From Amborella trichopoda (lineage: Eukaryota > Streptophyta > Magnoliopsida > Amborellales > Amborellaceae): a DNA stretch of 64,000 nt. The position numbers were made by a program, and so were the translations under genes. The stretch covers positions 2,164,543-2,228,542 of the forward strand of contig NW_006498507.1 in assembly GCF_000471905.2 (NCBI RefSeq), written 5' to 3'. Positions 41,404-53,900 of the stretch are shown piece by piece. The notes under the pieces were generated by a model. That model searched no databases, was not told where the DNA came from, and saw nothing but the letters and a program-made list of their open reading frames with translations. Position 1 is the first letter of the stretch. Each line of letters starts with the position of its first letter.

Positions 41404-43300
41404 TATAATCTTATGCCGGGGAAATACAATTTTTTTTTTTTTTAATAATCACCCCTTATAATTTTGGCAACAAGATCACTCACAAGTGGTCTTATTACAA
41501 ACAATAGAAATTCCAAAAAAAACATAACATATCAATAAAATAAATCTCAACTACTTGATGCCATTCATACAACCTAATACTGTGCTTGAGAATGTAAAAT
41601 AAAAGAACAAACAATTAAAGGAAAAGATATCAGAGATTACCTCAAACAGGCTTTTTACACCCCACACCGAGTCACCACATCCAATGGCGCGAGATCAAAG
41701 GTCCAGCTTCAATCTCGAACCAGAAAAGCTAATTTCGGCCAAACTAGGTAATCACCCTGAAATCTCTATAAAACCCTACTTCCAAAATAATTAGGCTCAA
41801 ACCCTAATTTTCCCAACCCTTAGATTAGATCATGAGAGAGAGAGAGAGAGAGAAAATAAGAGAGTAGACCGAGGGGCGTGGCCCTTAAGCAAGAGAAAGA
41901 ACGTTTATGGGAGAGAGAGAGAGGTGTGTTGAGAAGAGGGGAGAGCACCCCTATTTATAGTGAAATTTAGGTCAGGGTTTCCCATACTTTGCCTCTTTCT
42001 TGAGATTAAATATAGACCGTTGATCAATGTGACTTGTGGGGTGAGAGATCTGAGCCATCCATTCTATAGATGGGCCATCAACATTATGGAAGGTGCACGA
42101 ACCATTATCCCCCATTCTTTAAACCATTTTCCCATCAATATATTTAAATAAATTAAATCCATTAAAGATATAATGCATATCATATATTGCATATTCCATC
42201 TCATATTTTCCATAAGAATATTTCAATAATATCAAGTCAAGATATTCCTTCAATAATCAAGATAAGATATGATCAATATTTCCTAATCAATATTTGACCA
42301 CATGCTACAAGATGTAGTTACCATATTTAACAAACTTGAAGACAAAGCAACAAGATAAGCTATCCAAGGGTGCGGCGTGCCACCCATGTATGGCATGTGG
42401 GGCCCCCACCTAATACCTACATGGTGGGGCCATGTGCACCATGGGCTCCCATGTATTTTTTTTTAATAAATATTTTAAAATTTAAACAAAATGAATTTTA
42501 AAACATTATAACTTTGTAAATTAATAACTTCATTTTTATAAGTCCAAAAATAAGAAATAAAATATCAAATGACTTTCAAAAATTCAAATAATAAAATCAA
42601 CACAATTAAATTAATATGATGGGAAGTGGATCCATATGGTTCAAGAATTCAATCAACGATCACGGGATACTCCACTTTCAACTGGGACTACAGACCACAC
42701 TTGCTTTATCGAACTGACCCAGTGTTTCCCATGACCCACAGTTCAAGCAGAGGCTCATTAGTGGGTCACCAAAGTTTGGTCGATGAGCCAAGGAGTCGCA
42801 ATCCCAGTCTATGGATTACAGGTCCTCCCTTATAGATAAGTCAATGTCATCACGACCTGATACGATCACAGCTCTATGACGCATAGAGGTATCTCTCGCA
42901 CATGCATATGTTTCACCCAAAGGTGGATATCTAACTTTTCCGAACGATCTATCTATATGCATGCCGTGTGATGGAACAATGATGGGTTTTTGCCCCCGTC
43001 TCTGAAGGCCTACCATCACATACAAGGGTCACACAGTCCCTCGGCTCACTCATCTAGGCATAAGCTCCGACATCATCAAGGGCTAAACCAAAAACTTTTC
43101 TCAGTTTATTTTTTATGCCCAGGTACCTTGGGTTTTCCAACCGACTAGCCTAGATCATCAAGCACAGTTCGTTACCTACAAATATCATTTGCTTAGTATG
43201 GTCTTCGAGGGACCACACTCCCACTGAGTTTATATTCCACTATAGTAAATGTTTTTCATTACACACTCATAAGGCTTTTAAAAGCCACATAAACCCAACA
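41404..43300 (-). repeat. 5' LTR of copia element 3
   Basis: It is 1897 bases. Small indels distinguish it from the other LTR, for example the loss of AATAATTTAATAATAAAATC-like sequence near 42590. It is followed by AATACAAGTG and then a family-M MITE. Confidence 0.82.
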
Positions 43301-43321
43301 AATACAAGTGTATAATATAAA

Positions 43322-44103
43322 GGAAAAAGTTTATATAAGGTGTCAGCCTCATCCTATAGAAATAAGGGATATTTCAAAAACAAAACCTATAAAATATTGT
43401 TTTGATATTAGAAAACCCTCAAATTGAGCATCTCAACCTCAAGATGTATGGGTTTGAAAAAGAAAATGATTTCAAATCTTGAAAATAGTGTATCTTGTAA
43501 CACATTATCATGACGATCATTTTTCAATATTTTCAAGTGTTTATAAGTTTGCTGCATTATTTTTGGATTTTTAGATTTTGTAATTAGGGATAGAAAGAGA
43601 TTTCCAGGCTGCTACAAAAGTTTTCCATTACCAAAGCAGCATTTTTTAGTGAGATTTGTGTGGAGAAAGAGGATGCCACAATACCGGAACAATCCACTTC
43701 TCAATTAATGTAACACTGGCACACTAACTCAAGACTCACAACCAAAGAGATAGATAAGGAACAATCAAGATGAGGTGAAAAAATAATAATTTTTCATTCA
43801 ATGATGAAAAATAAGGTACACAAAAGCAACACAAACTTTAAATATGTGACCCAAGTTTCCCCACCTTTTTACAATCATATTTACTATAATAACTATCCAC
43901 TTACAATAATAACTACTAACCAGTTAGTAGTTCCACTACTTCTTATTATACAAAATTACAAATAAACTTCTCTACCTCACTCAAAATAAAATAATATAAA
44001 ACCTAATATAATTTTTTAAAAATATACTTTAACAAATTTAACATTCTAGAGGTATCCCTTACTTTTGATTATTTAAAGTTGAGGCCTTATATAAACCATG
44101 TTC
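43322..44103 (+). mobile_element. Family-M MITE copy 8 with internal insertion
   Basis: The ends are AGGAAAAAGTTTATATAAGG and GAGGCCTTATATAAACC. The family interior runs to about 43635 and resumes near 44035. About 400 bases of unrelated sequence (43640-44030, ending in AAAATAATATAAAACC) sit between. Confidence 0.6.
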
Positions 44104-44380
44104 AAATGTAAAACATAAGAGATATATTTGAAGAAAAAAAATTACATAAAGTTGCAATCTTACTTGTAAAGATAAATTTGCAAAAATCTATACTATCTAT
44201 TTTATTTCAAAGGTGTAGATTTGATATTTATTTTAAAAGATGTGTCATTTTTTACACAGCTTTAAAAAATGTGATAAATATATTGCATCCAACTAAAATA
44301 GATGGTATCAAACACAACAAGGTTACTTCGAAATATAGAGTTTCCACCTATATAAACGACACTTATCTCATAGTGATGTA

Positions 44381-45353
44381 CAGCGTTTTAAAAAATGCCG
44401 AGTCGAACCGGACTCGCCCGGTTCGACTCGAAATTCGCGAAAAGGGACCGGATCGGTTGAAAAATCGGAAATCGTCCGATTCTAGAGAGAACCGGACGAT
44501 TCCGCACAGTGACTCGCCGATTCACTGTACGGAATCGGCGAGTCCGAACAGTGAATCGGCGAGTCCGTACGGATTTTTTTTTATTTTTTTTTATTTTTAT
44601 TTTTTTTTATTTTTTTATTTTTTGTAATTCATGNNNNNNNNNNNNNNNNNNNNNNNNNNNNNNNNNNNNNNNNNNNNNNNNNNNNNNNNNNNNNNNNNNN
44701 NNNNNNNNNNNNNNNNNNNNNNNNNNNNNNNNNNNNNNNNNNNNNNNNNNNNNNNNNNNNNNNNNNNNNNNNNNNNNNNNNNNNNNNNNNNNNNNNNNNN
44801 NNNNNNNNNNNNNNNNNNNNNNNNNNNNNNNNNNNNNNNNNNNNNNNNNNNNNNNNNNNNNNNNNNNNNNNNNNNNNNNNNNNNNNNNNNNNNNNNNNNN
44901 NNNNNNNNNNNNNNNNNNNNNNNNNNNNNNNNNNNNNNNNNNNNNNNNNNNNNNNNNNNNNNNNNNNNNNNNNNNNNNNNNNNNNNNNNNNNNNNNNNNN
45001 NNNNNNNNNNNNNNNNNNNNNNNNNNNNNNNNNNNNNNNNNNNNNNNNNNNNNNNNNNNNNNNNNNNNNNNNNNNNNNNNNNNNNNNNNNNNNNNNNNNN
45101 NNNNNNNNNNNNNNNNNNNNNNNNNNNNNNNNNNNNNNNNNNNNNNNNNNNNNNNNNNNNNNNNNNNNNNNNNNNNNNNNNNNNNNNNNNNNNNNNNNNN
45201 NNNNATTTATAATGAATTTAATAATTTTTTCGAATTTTTTAAGCTTTATTCTGACCGATTCACCCGATTCCCGATCCGAATCGTCGATTCGCCGATCCGG
45301 ATCTGTTTTTTGGAAGCCCGATCCGGATCACCGATCCGTTTTTTAAACCATTG
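44381..45353. mobile_element. hAT-type element with 8-base TSD, containing the gap
   Basis: The ends are CAGCGTTTTAAAAAATG and CGTTTTTTAAACCATTG, which are inverted. The 8-mer GTGATGTA flanks both sides (44373-44380 and 45354-45361). An 8-base duplication and CA..TG ends fit the hAT superfamily. The known interior is rich in TCGGCGAGTC / GATCCGGAT-like CpG motifs. True length is unknown because 571 N occupy the centre. Confidence 0.82.
44634..45204. other. Assembly gap (571 N)
   Basis: This is a run of N. The two ORFs that cross it are artefacts of translating unknown bases. Confidence 1.
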
Positions 45354-45361
45354 GTGATGTA

Positions 45362-46518
45362 TATTAAAATAAGAAAAAGATCGATAAAATTCCCATTTTA
45401 GTATCTAAAATCAAAATCTGTTCCTTCCATAAAAGTACGAAATGGTGTGAGGTAGGCATAGAAGGGAAGGACTATTTCATTATCATTAAGATTTGTCATC
45501 AAAGGTGGGCTCCTATTGTGGAGAAGCGAGCACAATCCTAATGGTCAATGATGACTGCACTTTTGGATCCTGCTCCTCCTGTAAAGTACCGAAAGCCCTC
45601 CGAGTGGAAAACGTCAAGCCCGATGGCGGGTCAAGGCCGATGGCGGGTGGAGAGTGAGTTTGCACGTCTCACGCTTATTTAATTTAATTTAATTTAATAC
45701 GAGGAGAATATTTACTTTTAGCAGGAGGTCATAATCGCCTTCAGGAAGATTTTGAATTGAGTAGTTGTAAGTGTGTTATTGATTAGATTCAAAAGCCAAA
45801 ATAAAATGTTTAAACTTCGTGACATATTTTAAGCCATCCAATTTGACATATAACAGCTGAGAATAATTGTGACCTCCTTATAACAATGATAAATGGTTTC
45901 ATAATATATTATTTTTATTTAATTTGCACAAGCCACCACGAACCAATTCAATATATTTCTTTCTCGTCACCTATATTATGTGCTCCTAAGAGCATTAATG
46001 TGGATATACCATATAAAGAGGATTTTTTTGTCTATCTAAAATTTTGGGAACCACGTGAAGAGAAGAAATAATAGAAGGTGGGTTGACCAATCTTTTTTGT
46101 AGTTTTTACATGTTAGAGCATTTCTATTTTAGAAAAAATTTTAGGATCCATTAGGACCAGGACGATCATGCCAGATCCCCTAGTTTCATTGACTAATATT
46201 AAAATATTATTGATAGTCACCTTTGTGACACCTCAAAGAACTTATCACAACATCCCCTATAAGGTGTTCCCCACGTGCGGTTAACAAATTCCGGGAGGGG
46301 AGACTAAATTTATTTACCAGGGGACAACACGGGGCTAAGGCGTGACCAAGATTAAGAAGTGAATTTATTACTTCTTGATATAATTTATGTATAAACCGTG
46401 TTTCTTTTTTTTTCTTTTTTTTTTTTGGTCAGAATTCTAAATTTTTATTTTTGAATTGGACGCCGTTAGCATGCGGCCAAGCCCGCATATGTTGAAATGC
46501 CACCTTAGCAATAAATAT
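45362..46518. other. Anonymous region
   Basis: No gene is supported. A short (AATTT)n run lies at about 45679. The 61-codon ORF at 45886-46071 has no recognised domain. Confidence 0.4.
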
Positions 46519-46528
46519 ATTTTTTAAA

Positions 46529-46914
46529 GGAAATGTTTATATAGAGCCGAGGCTCTAAACAATCAAATTAGAGCGCACCTCAAAAATTTCACTAGAAAAG
46601 GTTGCTTTGATACCCAAATAGCTTCAAATTGATCATATCGACATCAAGATGCATGGATATAAGAAAAAAATGGATTTCATTTTTGAAAATAATGCATCTT
46701 GTAATGCATTTTTGGACTGTCAATTTTCAAGATTTTCAAGTTTTCATAGATCTACTTGATCTACACTATTTTTTAAGCTTTAAATTTTATAATTAGATAT
46801 GAAAATATATTTTAAGGCTATCACATGATTTCCAATATTGAAACCACATTTCTGGACACTATTTGAAGGTGCGCTCTACTTTGATTGTTTAGAGCCTCGG
46901 CTCCATACAACCCA
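46529..46914 (+). mobile_element. Family-M MITE copy 9 (reference orientation)
   Basis: This 386-base copy reads GTTTATATAGAGCCGAGGC, then CTCTAAACAATCAAATTAG, and at the other end TTTGATTGTTTAGAGCC. It is flanked by TTTTTTAAA at 46520-46528 and 46915-46923. It is used here to define + orientation of the family. Confidence 0.85.
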
Positions 46915-46923
46915 TTTTTTAAA

Positions 46924-48458
46924 TATAATTTGATCCTAAATTTTAGAGAAAATGTACTCTTTAAAATGGAGATCATGAATATGAAAGAAAATAAATTTTG
47001 AAAACTAGAAATAATAATTATATCAAAAAAACATTTGTATTGTTAGTTATAATTGTTTTTGGATGGACCACCTATTTGCATCCATCTTTAATATGAATAC
47101 TTTATAACTCCGGACTGCATATTATAGAAATACTGTCCAGCCCGTATGAAACAATTGTTTTTTTAAATTTAGGAATTATGAAACTTATATATTCTCTTAT
47201 TTTTTGTCTAGTGGTGCATTGTTCGTGTAAAATTATCAGTTTTCCATTATTTATACAAATTTTGATTTTAAAAATTTTGGGATAGTTTTTAAGTTCACCC
47301 TCAATTAAAGTGACAGTGCTTTTCAGAGGGATTACACATAATATATTGAAAATTTCTTATACTAATATCACACTCTAAACAATATTAGTCGTCTCAAGTA
47401 ACAACATTGAGTAAACAACCATGACATGAACTAGTTGAATAATAATCTCATAAAGTCACCTATCAAGAAATTGGTATTTTTAATACCAATATCTCACAAG
47501 GGCATAGTTTTCGCGAGATGTTGGTTGAAATAACCGATTCCTCACACTAAAACCCCTTTCGACGTATTTATTTATTTATTTTAGTATCATTAGCTCACCA
47601 AATGAGTCCCCCCATAACATATTGGTGCTTTCGAAGATCAACATCTTATCACTATGAGATATCGGCATTCATAACTATCAATATCTCATAGAGTATTCAA
47701 AGTTAGAGCTTGTTATTAAAAAATACTACAGTATTTTCGTAATTAGTTTCACTAAAAATCTCTTTAATTTTGATACAGGGGCAAATTTAAAAATGTGAAA
47801 GCTTTTTGTGTGACCCCAACCACATATAATGATATATGACCCTACTTGTCAGCCATCCGATTTGAATCGACGGCAAGGACTACTCATGTCATAATGTCAT
47901 GCCAAAACACTGTTTGATTATTAATGTTTTTTCTACCAAATCTTTTTGGCTGAAATTTAGGACATCGCAACTCCTTATTGGGGCAACCTAGCAAAAAATT
48001 TAAAATAAAATTACTTTTTATGAAAATACATGACCAAGTACCCCTAAAAGTTTTAGTGGTATTCTGGTAATTTTTCATCTTAAAAAATATTTTTATTATT
48101 TTCATCATGTGCACCTTTTTCATATATTTGCATGCCAAAAATTTTGCTGCAAAATGGTTTATAAAATAAAGATTAAAAAAATATAACACTTTGATCCATC
48201 GGATCAAGAAGACGCTCGAGAGCCAGCTTCACAGTGTGACTCAAGCCATCTCAGCCATCTACTCAAATTTAACTAGTGTGATTAGATTTCACTGCATATT
48301 TGATAGGATCATATGGAAAGCTTTCCTATTGCCCTTTGCCCAACGATGGATTCTAGGTGTGTACTTTGACAGGCTCTTTCGAAAATGTCATAAGGAAAAA
48401 AAAATAAAAATTACGATGTTTCTAACTGTTTATTACCGAATGAGTTCATTTTCCACAA
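46924..48458. other. Anonymous region with a dispersed repeat
   Basis: 46960-47110 resembles 49500-49620 (shared ATGGAGATCATGAATATGAA and AAACATTTG..TTAGTT blocks), so a dispersed repeat is present. The ORFs at 47884-48207 and 48191-48556 have no recognised domain and are probably chance. Confidence 0.4.
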
Positions 48459-48775
48459 TTTGGCAACCTTTTCATTTCCCCATAATTGCCCACCTGTCTC
48501 GCAATTACAACACGGACAGGAGAGAAATACATATATTTTCAAATGTTTTTCTATAACTATTTACTCCTGCGTGAGTATATATCTATTTACTCCCTCAGCC
48601 AACATACATGCTAAGGATGCCTTTTGTTGAAATTATTCAAATTCGAGAATAATCTCATCAAAAGAATTTTATAAATAAAATCTCTATAAACTAAAAGAAA
48701 ATAATGTGTCAATAGTGAATAGAGACCGTCCAATTTTTTAATGGCTAGATCTAAGTGCCACAGAACTCAAATTTA
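48459..48775. mobile_element. Partial copy of the 14450 MITE-like element
   Basis: It shares GGCAACCTTTTCATTTCCCC, AATTGCCCACCTG-like and AGACCGTCCAATTTTTTAATGG-like stretches with 14450-14780. Its far end was not identified. Confidence 0.45.
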
Positions 48776-48841
48776 ATTTTTTTTTTTTTAAATAATCTAG
48801 TAATTGCTACATGGTTCACAAAACTTTAGACTAAAAAAAAA

Positions 48842-49237
48842 GGATGTGGTTTGTATAAGACCTAGTCTCTGAAGTCTGAACAATCAAAGTTAAGGGCACC
48901 TTCAAATAGTGTCAAAAGATATTTCAATATTAGAAATCTTCGTGATGGCCTGAAAATTTATTTTCAACTCTAATTATATACTTTGAAACAACAAAAATAG
49001 TATACATCGAGCAGATTTATAAACACTTGAAAACCTTGAAAATTGACGGTCTGAAAATGCATTGCAGGATACACTATTTTCAAGACTTGAAATCTAATTT
49101 TTTTCATATCTATGCATCTTGAGGTTGCGATGATCAATTTAAGGGTTTTATTGGCACTGAAACAACTTCTTTTAGTTATATTTTTGAAGTACCATTAATT
49201 TGATTGTTTAGGGCCTCGCCATCATATAAGTTTTTGC
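48842..49237 (-). mobile_element. Family-M MITE copy 10
   Basis: It runs from GGATGTGGTTTGTATAAGAC to TATAAGTTTTTGCC. Flanks AAAAAAAAA (48833-48841) and AAACAAAAA (49238-49246) agree at eight of nine bases. Confidence 0.75.
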
Positions 49238-49246
49238 CAAACAAAA

Positions 49247-50650
49247 ATCATTGTAGCTAGGAGTTTTGATTGAGGAAGTAGATGCACAATGACCTTGGAG
49301 TTCATTGTATGCGATGTTAAAGAACATTTGTAAACTTGTGTATTTCCCTCCAAATTTGACCAATATTTTGACACACTACTATATACAATGTATAAAGGAC
49401 CTGGTTTCTATGCGGCTAAGTCCGCATCTATAGAAATGCGGGTCTATTAAAAAATCCATTTTTTAGATGGATTTTAAGACTTAATTTTTAATGACATGTA
49501 ATATCTAACATGGAGATCATGAATATGAAAAAATAAATAAATTTTAAAACTTAAAATAATAATTCTAGTAAGAAAACATTTGGACAGTTAGTTTCCAGTG
49601 TTTTTAGATGGGAACACTTGGCCGTTTCGGTACCTGGAAATCTATTTTATGAAAATAGATTACAAGGAAATATGAACTTGAAGGGTAATTCATTTTGCTC
49701 GCGTCCTCTAATAAAAAGACAGCCTTTAAACGCTCTTTCTATCTCTTATTTCCCTCTCCCTCTCTCTCTAAAATCCGATTTCCAAACGCCGGTTCTCTTA
49801 ATGCTGCCTAGAAATTAATTTTCTGGCGATTTTTCTGGCAGATTCAAGGTAAGACAATGATCCCAATTTTTACTCTTTTTTTTCATAATTTGGTAATATT
49901 ATTTGGAGGAATTTAGGTGAAGATTGATCTTAGTATTTGATGATCTATTCTTCTTCTTGTTCTTGTTCTTCTTCTTCTTTTTCTTTTTCCTTTTGGAATT
50001 AGCGGTGAATATTGGATACTCTTTCTAAGTGAATTGGGAATATTGAATTCGGTTTAAGTTTTTATTTAAGAATATTTAGTTTTTTATGGGAATTTGTTGA
50101 TGATCTTTTTATTTCTGTGAATTTATTTATCGGATTTAAGGGTTTTGGGGGGTTTTATGAGTATGGGCAATTTTTTTTATTTCTTATTGAGTTTCTTTTG
50201 ATCTTGTTTACAATGAAAATACCTATTTCTTTTGGAAAGTAAACAGTGATACAACCCAAACAGTAAGATACTACCCAAACAGTAACAATGTATTTTCGAT
50301 GTTATATTTAGATACTACCAAACAATAACCATCTATTTGCTGGTAATATATTATGCCAACAATATATTTCATAAAAAATCTATTACTTGCATCCATCTTT
50401 AAGATAGATTCTTTGCACTTTTTGGCCCGCCAGCCCACATAAACAATTTTTCATGCATAAATCATATTTGAAAACATCTGTACTTCGCTCCAATTTTGAC
50501 CAACATTTTGATGCACTACAATTCATTGGATTTTACATCCAATGAGTGATTGTGACCTCTCCCTTATTTCAATGAGGGCAAAGTAATAGGAAACGTTCAA
50601 AGGAACAGTAACATACTCAAAATCAATAAGAGAGGAAGAGAACCCCAGTC
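49247..50650. other. Region upstream of GDSL-B
   Basis: It contains dispersed-repeat pieces: TTTTGACCAAYATTTTGA at 49357 and again at about 50495. A CT-rich block at 49730-49860 looks like a 5' UTR plus donor (GGCAGATTCAAGGTAAGAC) without a following coding exon. The last ~50 bases align with the GDSL-A leader. No TATA box was fixed. Confidence 0.4.
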
Positions 50651-50701
50651 ATGGCCATAGTTGTAAGAGAGAGGCCGAGCCAAAAAGCAGACCTCCTTTC
50701 C

Positions 50702-50957
50702 ATGGCCTCACCATTGTTGATCCTCTCTCTCCTCCTCCTCTTCTCTCTCAACACTGCACAGGAGATGAAGGCAAAGCCCGAGTTCGAGTGTCACACAGCG
50801 TTGTTCAGTTTTGGAGACTCGCTCACTGATACGGGAAACCTCAAATATGTGGAACACGACCAATTCATCGGCATATGGAGCCTCCCTTATGGAGAGACCT
50901 TCTTTCATAGGCCCACTGGCCGCTGTTCTGATGGCCGATTGATTGTTGATTTCTTCG
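50702..50957 (+). CDS. GDSL-B exon 1
   Basis: This exon encodes the signal peptide (one Leu longer than in copy A) and block I. The donor is TTC G|GT at 50958. Translation could instead begin at the in-frame ATG at 50651. Confidence 0.88.
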
Positions 50958-53900
50958 GTATTTTCTCTCTCTTCCCCTCTTGTCTCTCTTACCCAGCATT
51001 TTTTGACTCGGATTCGATCGAGTTACTCCGATTACCATGTACCTGTTTTGTTTATATATTATCATTCGCAATCTTATTCATGTTGTGCCTAAGTGGCTTG
51101 TTCATCACTACATGCGTTGATGATACCTCATGTCTACGGTTCAAAACTTCACAGGCACGATCTCATCATCATTTATAGTTTTTTTTTAATTAATTGGAGT
51201 CGGTTACACCAATTCTGATCCGTTATTCTGTTTTATTAAACGCCATACCCTCAACCCACAGCAAGAACAAAGTCTCATATCTTTTTGGACTACTTCCAAC
51301 CGTGTCCCCATAAGTTATCATATATCTTTTCGGACTACTTCCATCCACGTCCTCATAATTCATTATATCTTTTCGAACTACTTTCAACCACGTCTTTTTG
51401 AATTTACTTCTTGCACTTTTCAATCCTTCCACTTGAACTAACTCGTACTTCCTAACAGGTCCTATAATTGGTCAGGCCTCGTCTTCTTATAAAAAGATCC
51501 ATTGCAATTTACTAATACGCTACTTACATGTTATTGTTAAGTCTAGGTATTTTACTATATATAAACTTTATTTATGTTCATTATTATTTTTTCTTTTTTT
51601 TAGTATAATATGAACTTAGGCCGAGTGACTCGCCTCAATCAGAATCCTAAGTACCTTGACCGACTCGATTTTTTGAATATTGCTCCTACCCTGTTGTCCA
51701 TCTCCATTTCCCCAATTAAGAACCCACCCAAGAGAAACACAATCTAAAAAGAGAATATGCATCCATCTATATTCTTTAGAGAGAGAGAATGGAGTGAATG
51801 CGGTGTTTATTTCTGCCCTATAGAGAGAGAGTATGTATTTATGTTAGAGAGAGAGACGATGTATATTAAAATTTTGACTTTTGATTGTTTTGGTTTGGGT
51901 GCATATATGTGAAGCCCAAGGGTTGGGGCTTCCTATGCTGCAACCTTATCTCTCTGGCTTTCATGGCGCCGTTGAGTTCAAAAAGGGGGCAAATTTCGCA
52001 GTGGCAGGAGCAACGGCCCTGACTCCCTCATTGTTGAGAGAGAAAGGTGTTGAGAAATTGTCCACCAATATCTCCCTTGAGAATCAGCTCCAGTGGTTCT
52101 ACCAATTGCTACCTTCCATATGCCATCCAAATAATGGTAAGGACTTCTCTCTCATCCAAATTCCTTCGCAAGTGTTCTTGGCCTCGGCCGCATCCACTCA
52201 TAATGGGCCGAGAACTTAAGACATCCCGCAAAGGGCATTTTATATAGGGAAAAGTTTGTATAGAGCCGAGGTTCTAAACAATCACATTTGACCCTACCTC
52301 AAGAACTTTGTTAGACGAGATTGTTTTGATGCCCAAAAGTCCTCAAATTGATCATCTTGACATCAAAATGTATGGACATAAGAAAAAAATTGATTTTAAG
52401 TTTTGGAAATAATGTATTTTGTAATGTATTTTTTTACCGTCAATTTTCAAGATTTTCAAGTTTTCATAGATCTATTGATTTACACTATTTTTTAAGCTTT
52501 AAACTTTATAAATAAAAATATTTCTTGTGTTGAAACCACATTTCTCCACGCTATTTAAAGGTAGGCTCCAATTTGATTGTTTAGAGCCTAGACTCTATAC
52601 AAACTGCACCCTTTTATATGTGGGAAAAGTTTATATAGAGCCGGGGCTCTAAACAATTAAAATTTGAACATACCTCAAAAATTTAACTAAAAGAGGTTGT
52701 TTTTGATACTCAAATAACTTCAAATCGATCATTTCGACATCAAGAATTTGAGCCTACCTCAAAAATTTAACTAAAAGAGGTTGTTTTGATACTCAAATTT
52801 CTTCAAATCGATCATCTTGACATCAAGATGCATGGACATGAGAAAAAAATGGATTTCAAGTTTTGAAAATAGTGCATTTTGTAATACATTTTTTTACCGT
52901 CAATTTTCAAGATTTGCAAGTTTTCATAAATCTGCACAATCTACACTATTTTTTAAGCTTTAAACTTTATAAATAAGTATAAAAATACATTTTAAAACTA
53001 TAACAAAGGCTTTTAATATTGAAACAACATTTCTCGATACTATTTGAAAGTAGGTTTTAATTTGATTGTTTAGAGCTTAGGCTCTGTACAAACCGTACCT
53101 ATATATATAGAATTGCGTAACCATCATGTCATTCAATATTCGATTAAAAAAAAGTTGGACGTAATGTCTTTTTCTTTATTTTTTTTTAAATCCAAGGCTC
53201 AAGTACTTTGGTACGGACCAAATATCTCTCTGTGTGACGGGGCAAAAAAAAGCAGGACCCTATCGACTATAACCCAAAGTCTTCTTCTTCCTGGCCGAAT
53301 TTCTTTATCTCTAGAGTCTAAATAATGGTGGTAACTCATCTCTCTCTATCATGGTTTTCAAACTTGGAGCTGCTCAGCAGAGCTACATCGTAAAAATTTA
53401 GTCTTTTTTTAAAAAAATATACCTTTTTTGCTAAATTATAGTACAAATTTTCATTTTTTTAATGTTTATTGCAAATATAAATTATGGTAGAAATTATGGT
53501 TTAGTTTGATTTTTTAAGTTTTTTAACAAATATTTTATTGTTTTTACTGTTTAATCCTTTTTCCGACTGGTACGCTACTTATACGACTCTAGTGATTTTT
53601 TAGTTTTTTTTTCCTTTTTCTTTCTAACCCAAATTCCTCTTTTTCCAATACAAATACCTCTCTATTTCTTAATAAATTTAGTTCATCTCTCTCTCTCTTC
53701 TTTTAGACTTTTAGTAGTTGAAATATCTTTTTTTCTTTTACTTGGTTGGATTACTCGGTGAAATTTATTGGCATTGATTTCTTGTTTTAATGGGTAGAGT
53801 GCGAAGAGTACATGAAGAAGTCAATGTTTCTGGTAGGAGAGATCGGAACCAACGATTATTACTACGCCTTAAATCAAGGGAAGACGATTGACGAGGTTAA

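Larger units (their letters stand above)
37249..43300 (-). mobile_element. Ty1/copia element 3 with 1.9-kb LTRs, rearranged
   Basis: LTRs lie at 37249-39177 and 41404-43300. Read on the minus strand they start TGTTGGGTTTATGTGG. A purine-rich tract (GGACAAGTGAGAGA on the minus strand) precedes the 37249-39177 LTR, which is therefore the 3' LTR. The interior keeps only the integrase C-terminus, the RT and RNase H. Gag, protease and most of the integrase are gone, replaced by an extra LTR piece at 41138-41403. No target duplication was found at the outer ends. Long LTRs and the pol sequence suggest a SIRE/Maximus-type or related copia lineage, which is an inference. Confidence 0.82.

Noticed and set aside
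44509-45357. ORFs of 282 and 193 codons
   Set aside because: Both run through unknown bases. The real flanks are hAT element sequence with no coding signal.
47884-48556. Two overlapping ORFs of 107 and 121 codons on opposite strands
   Set aside because: No domain, no splice context, and low-complexity Lys/Phe-rich content in AT-rich DNA.
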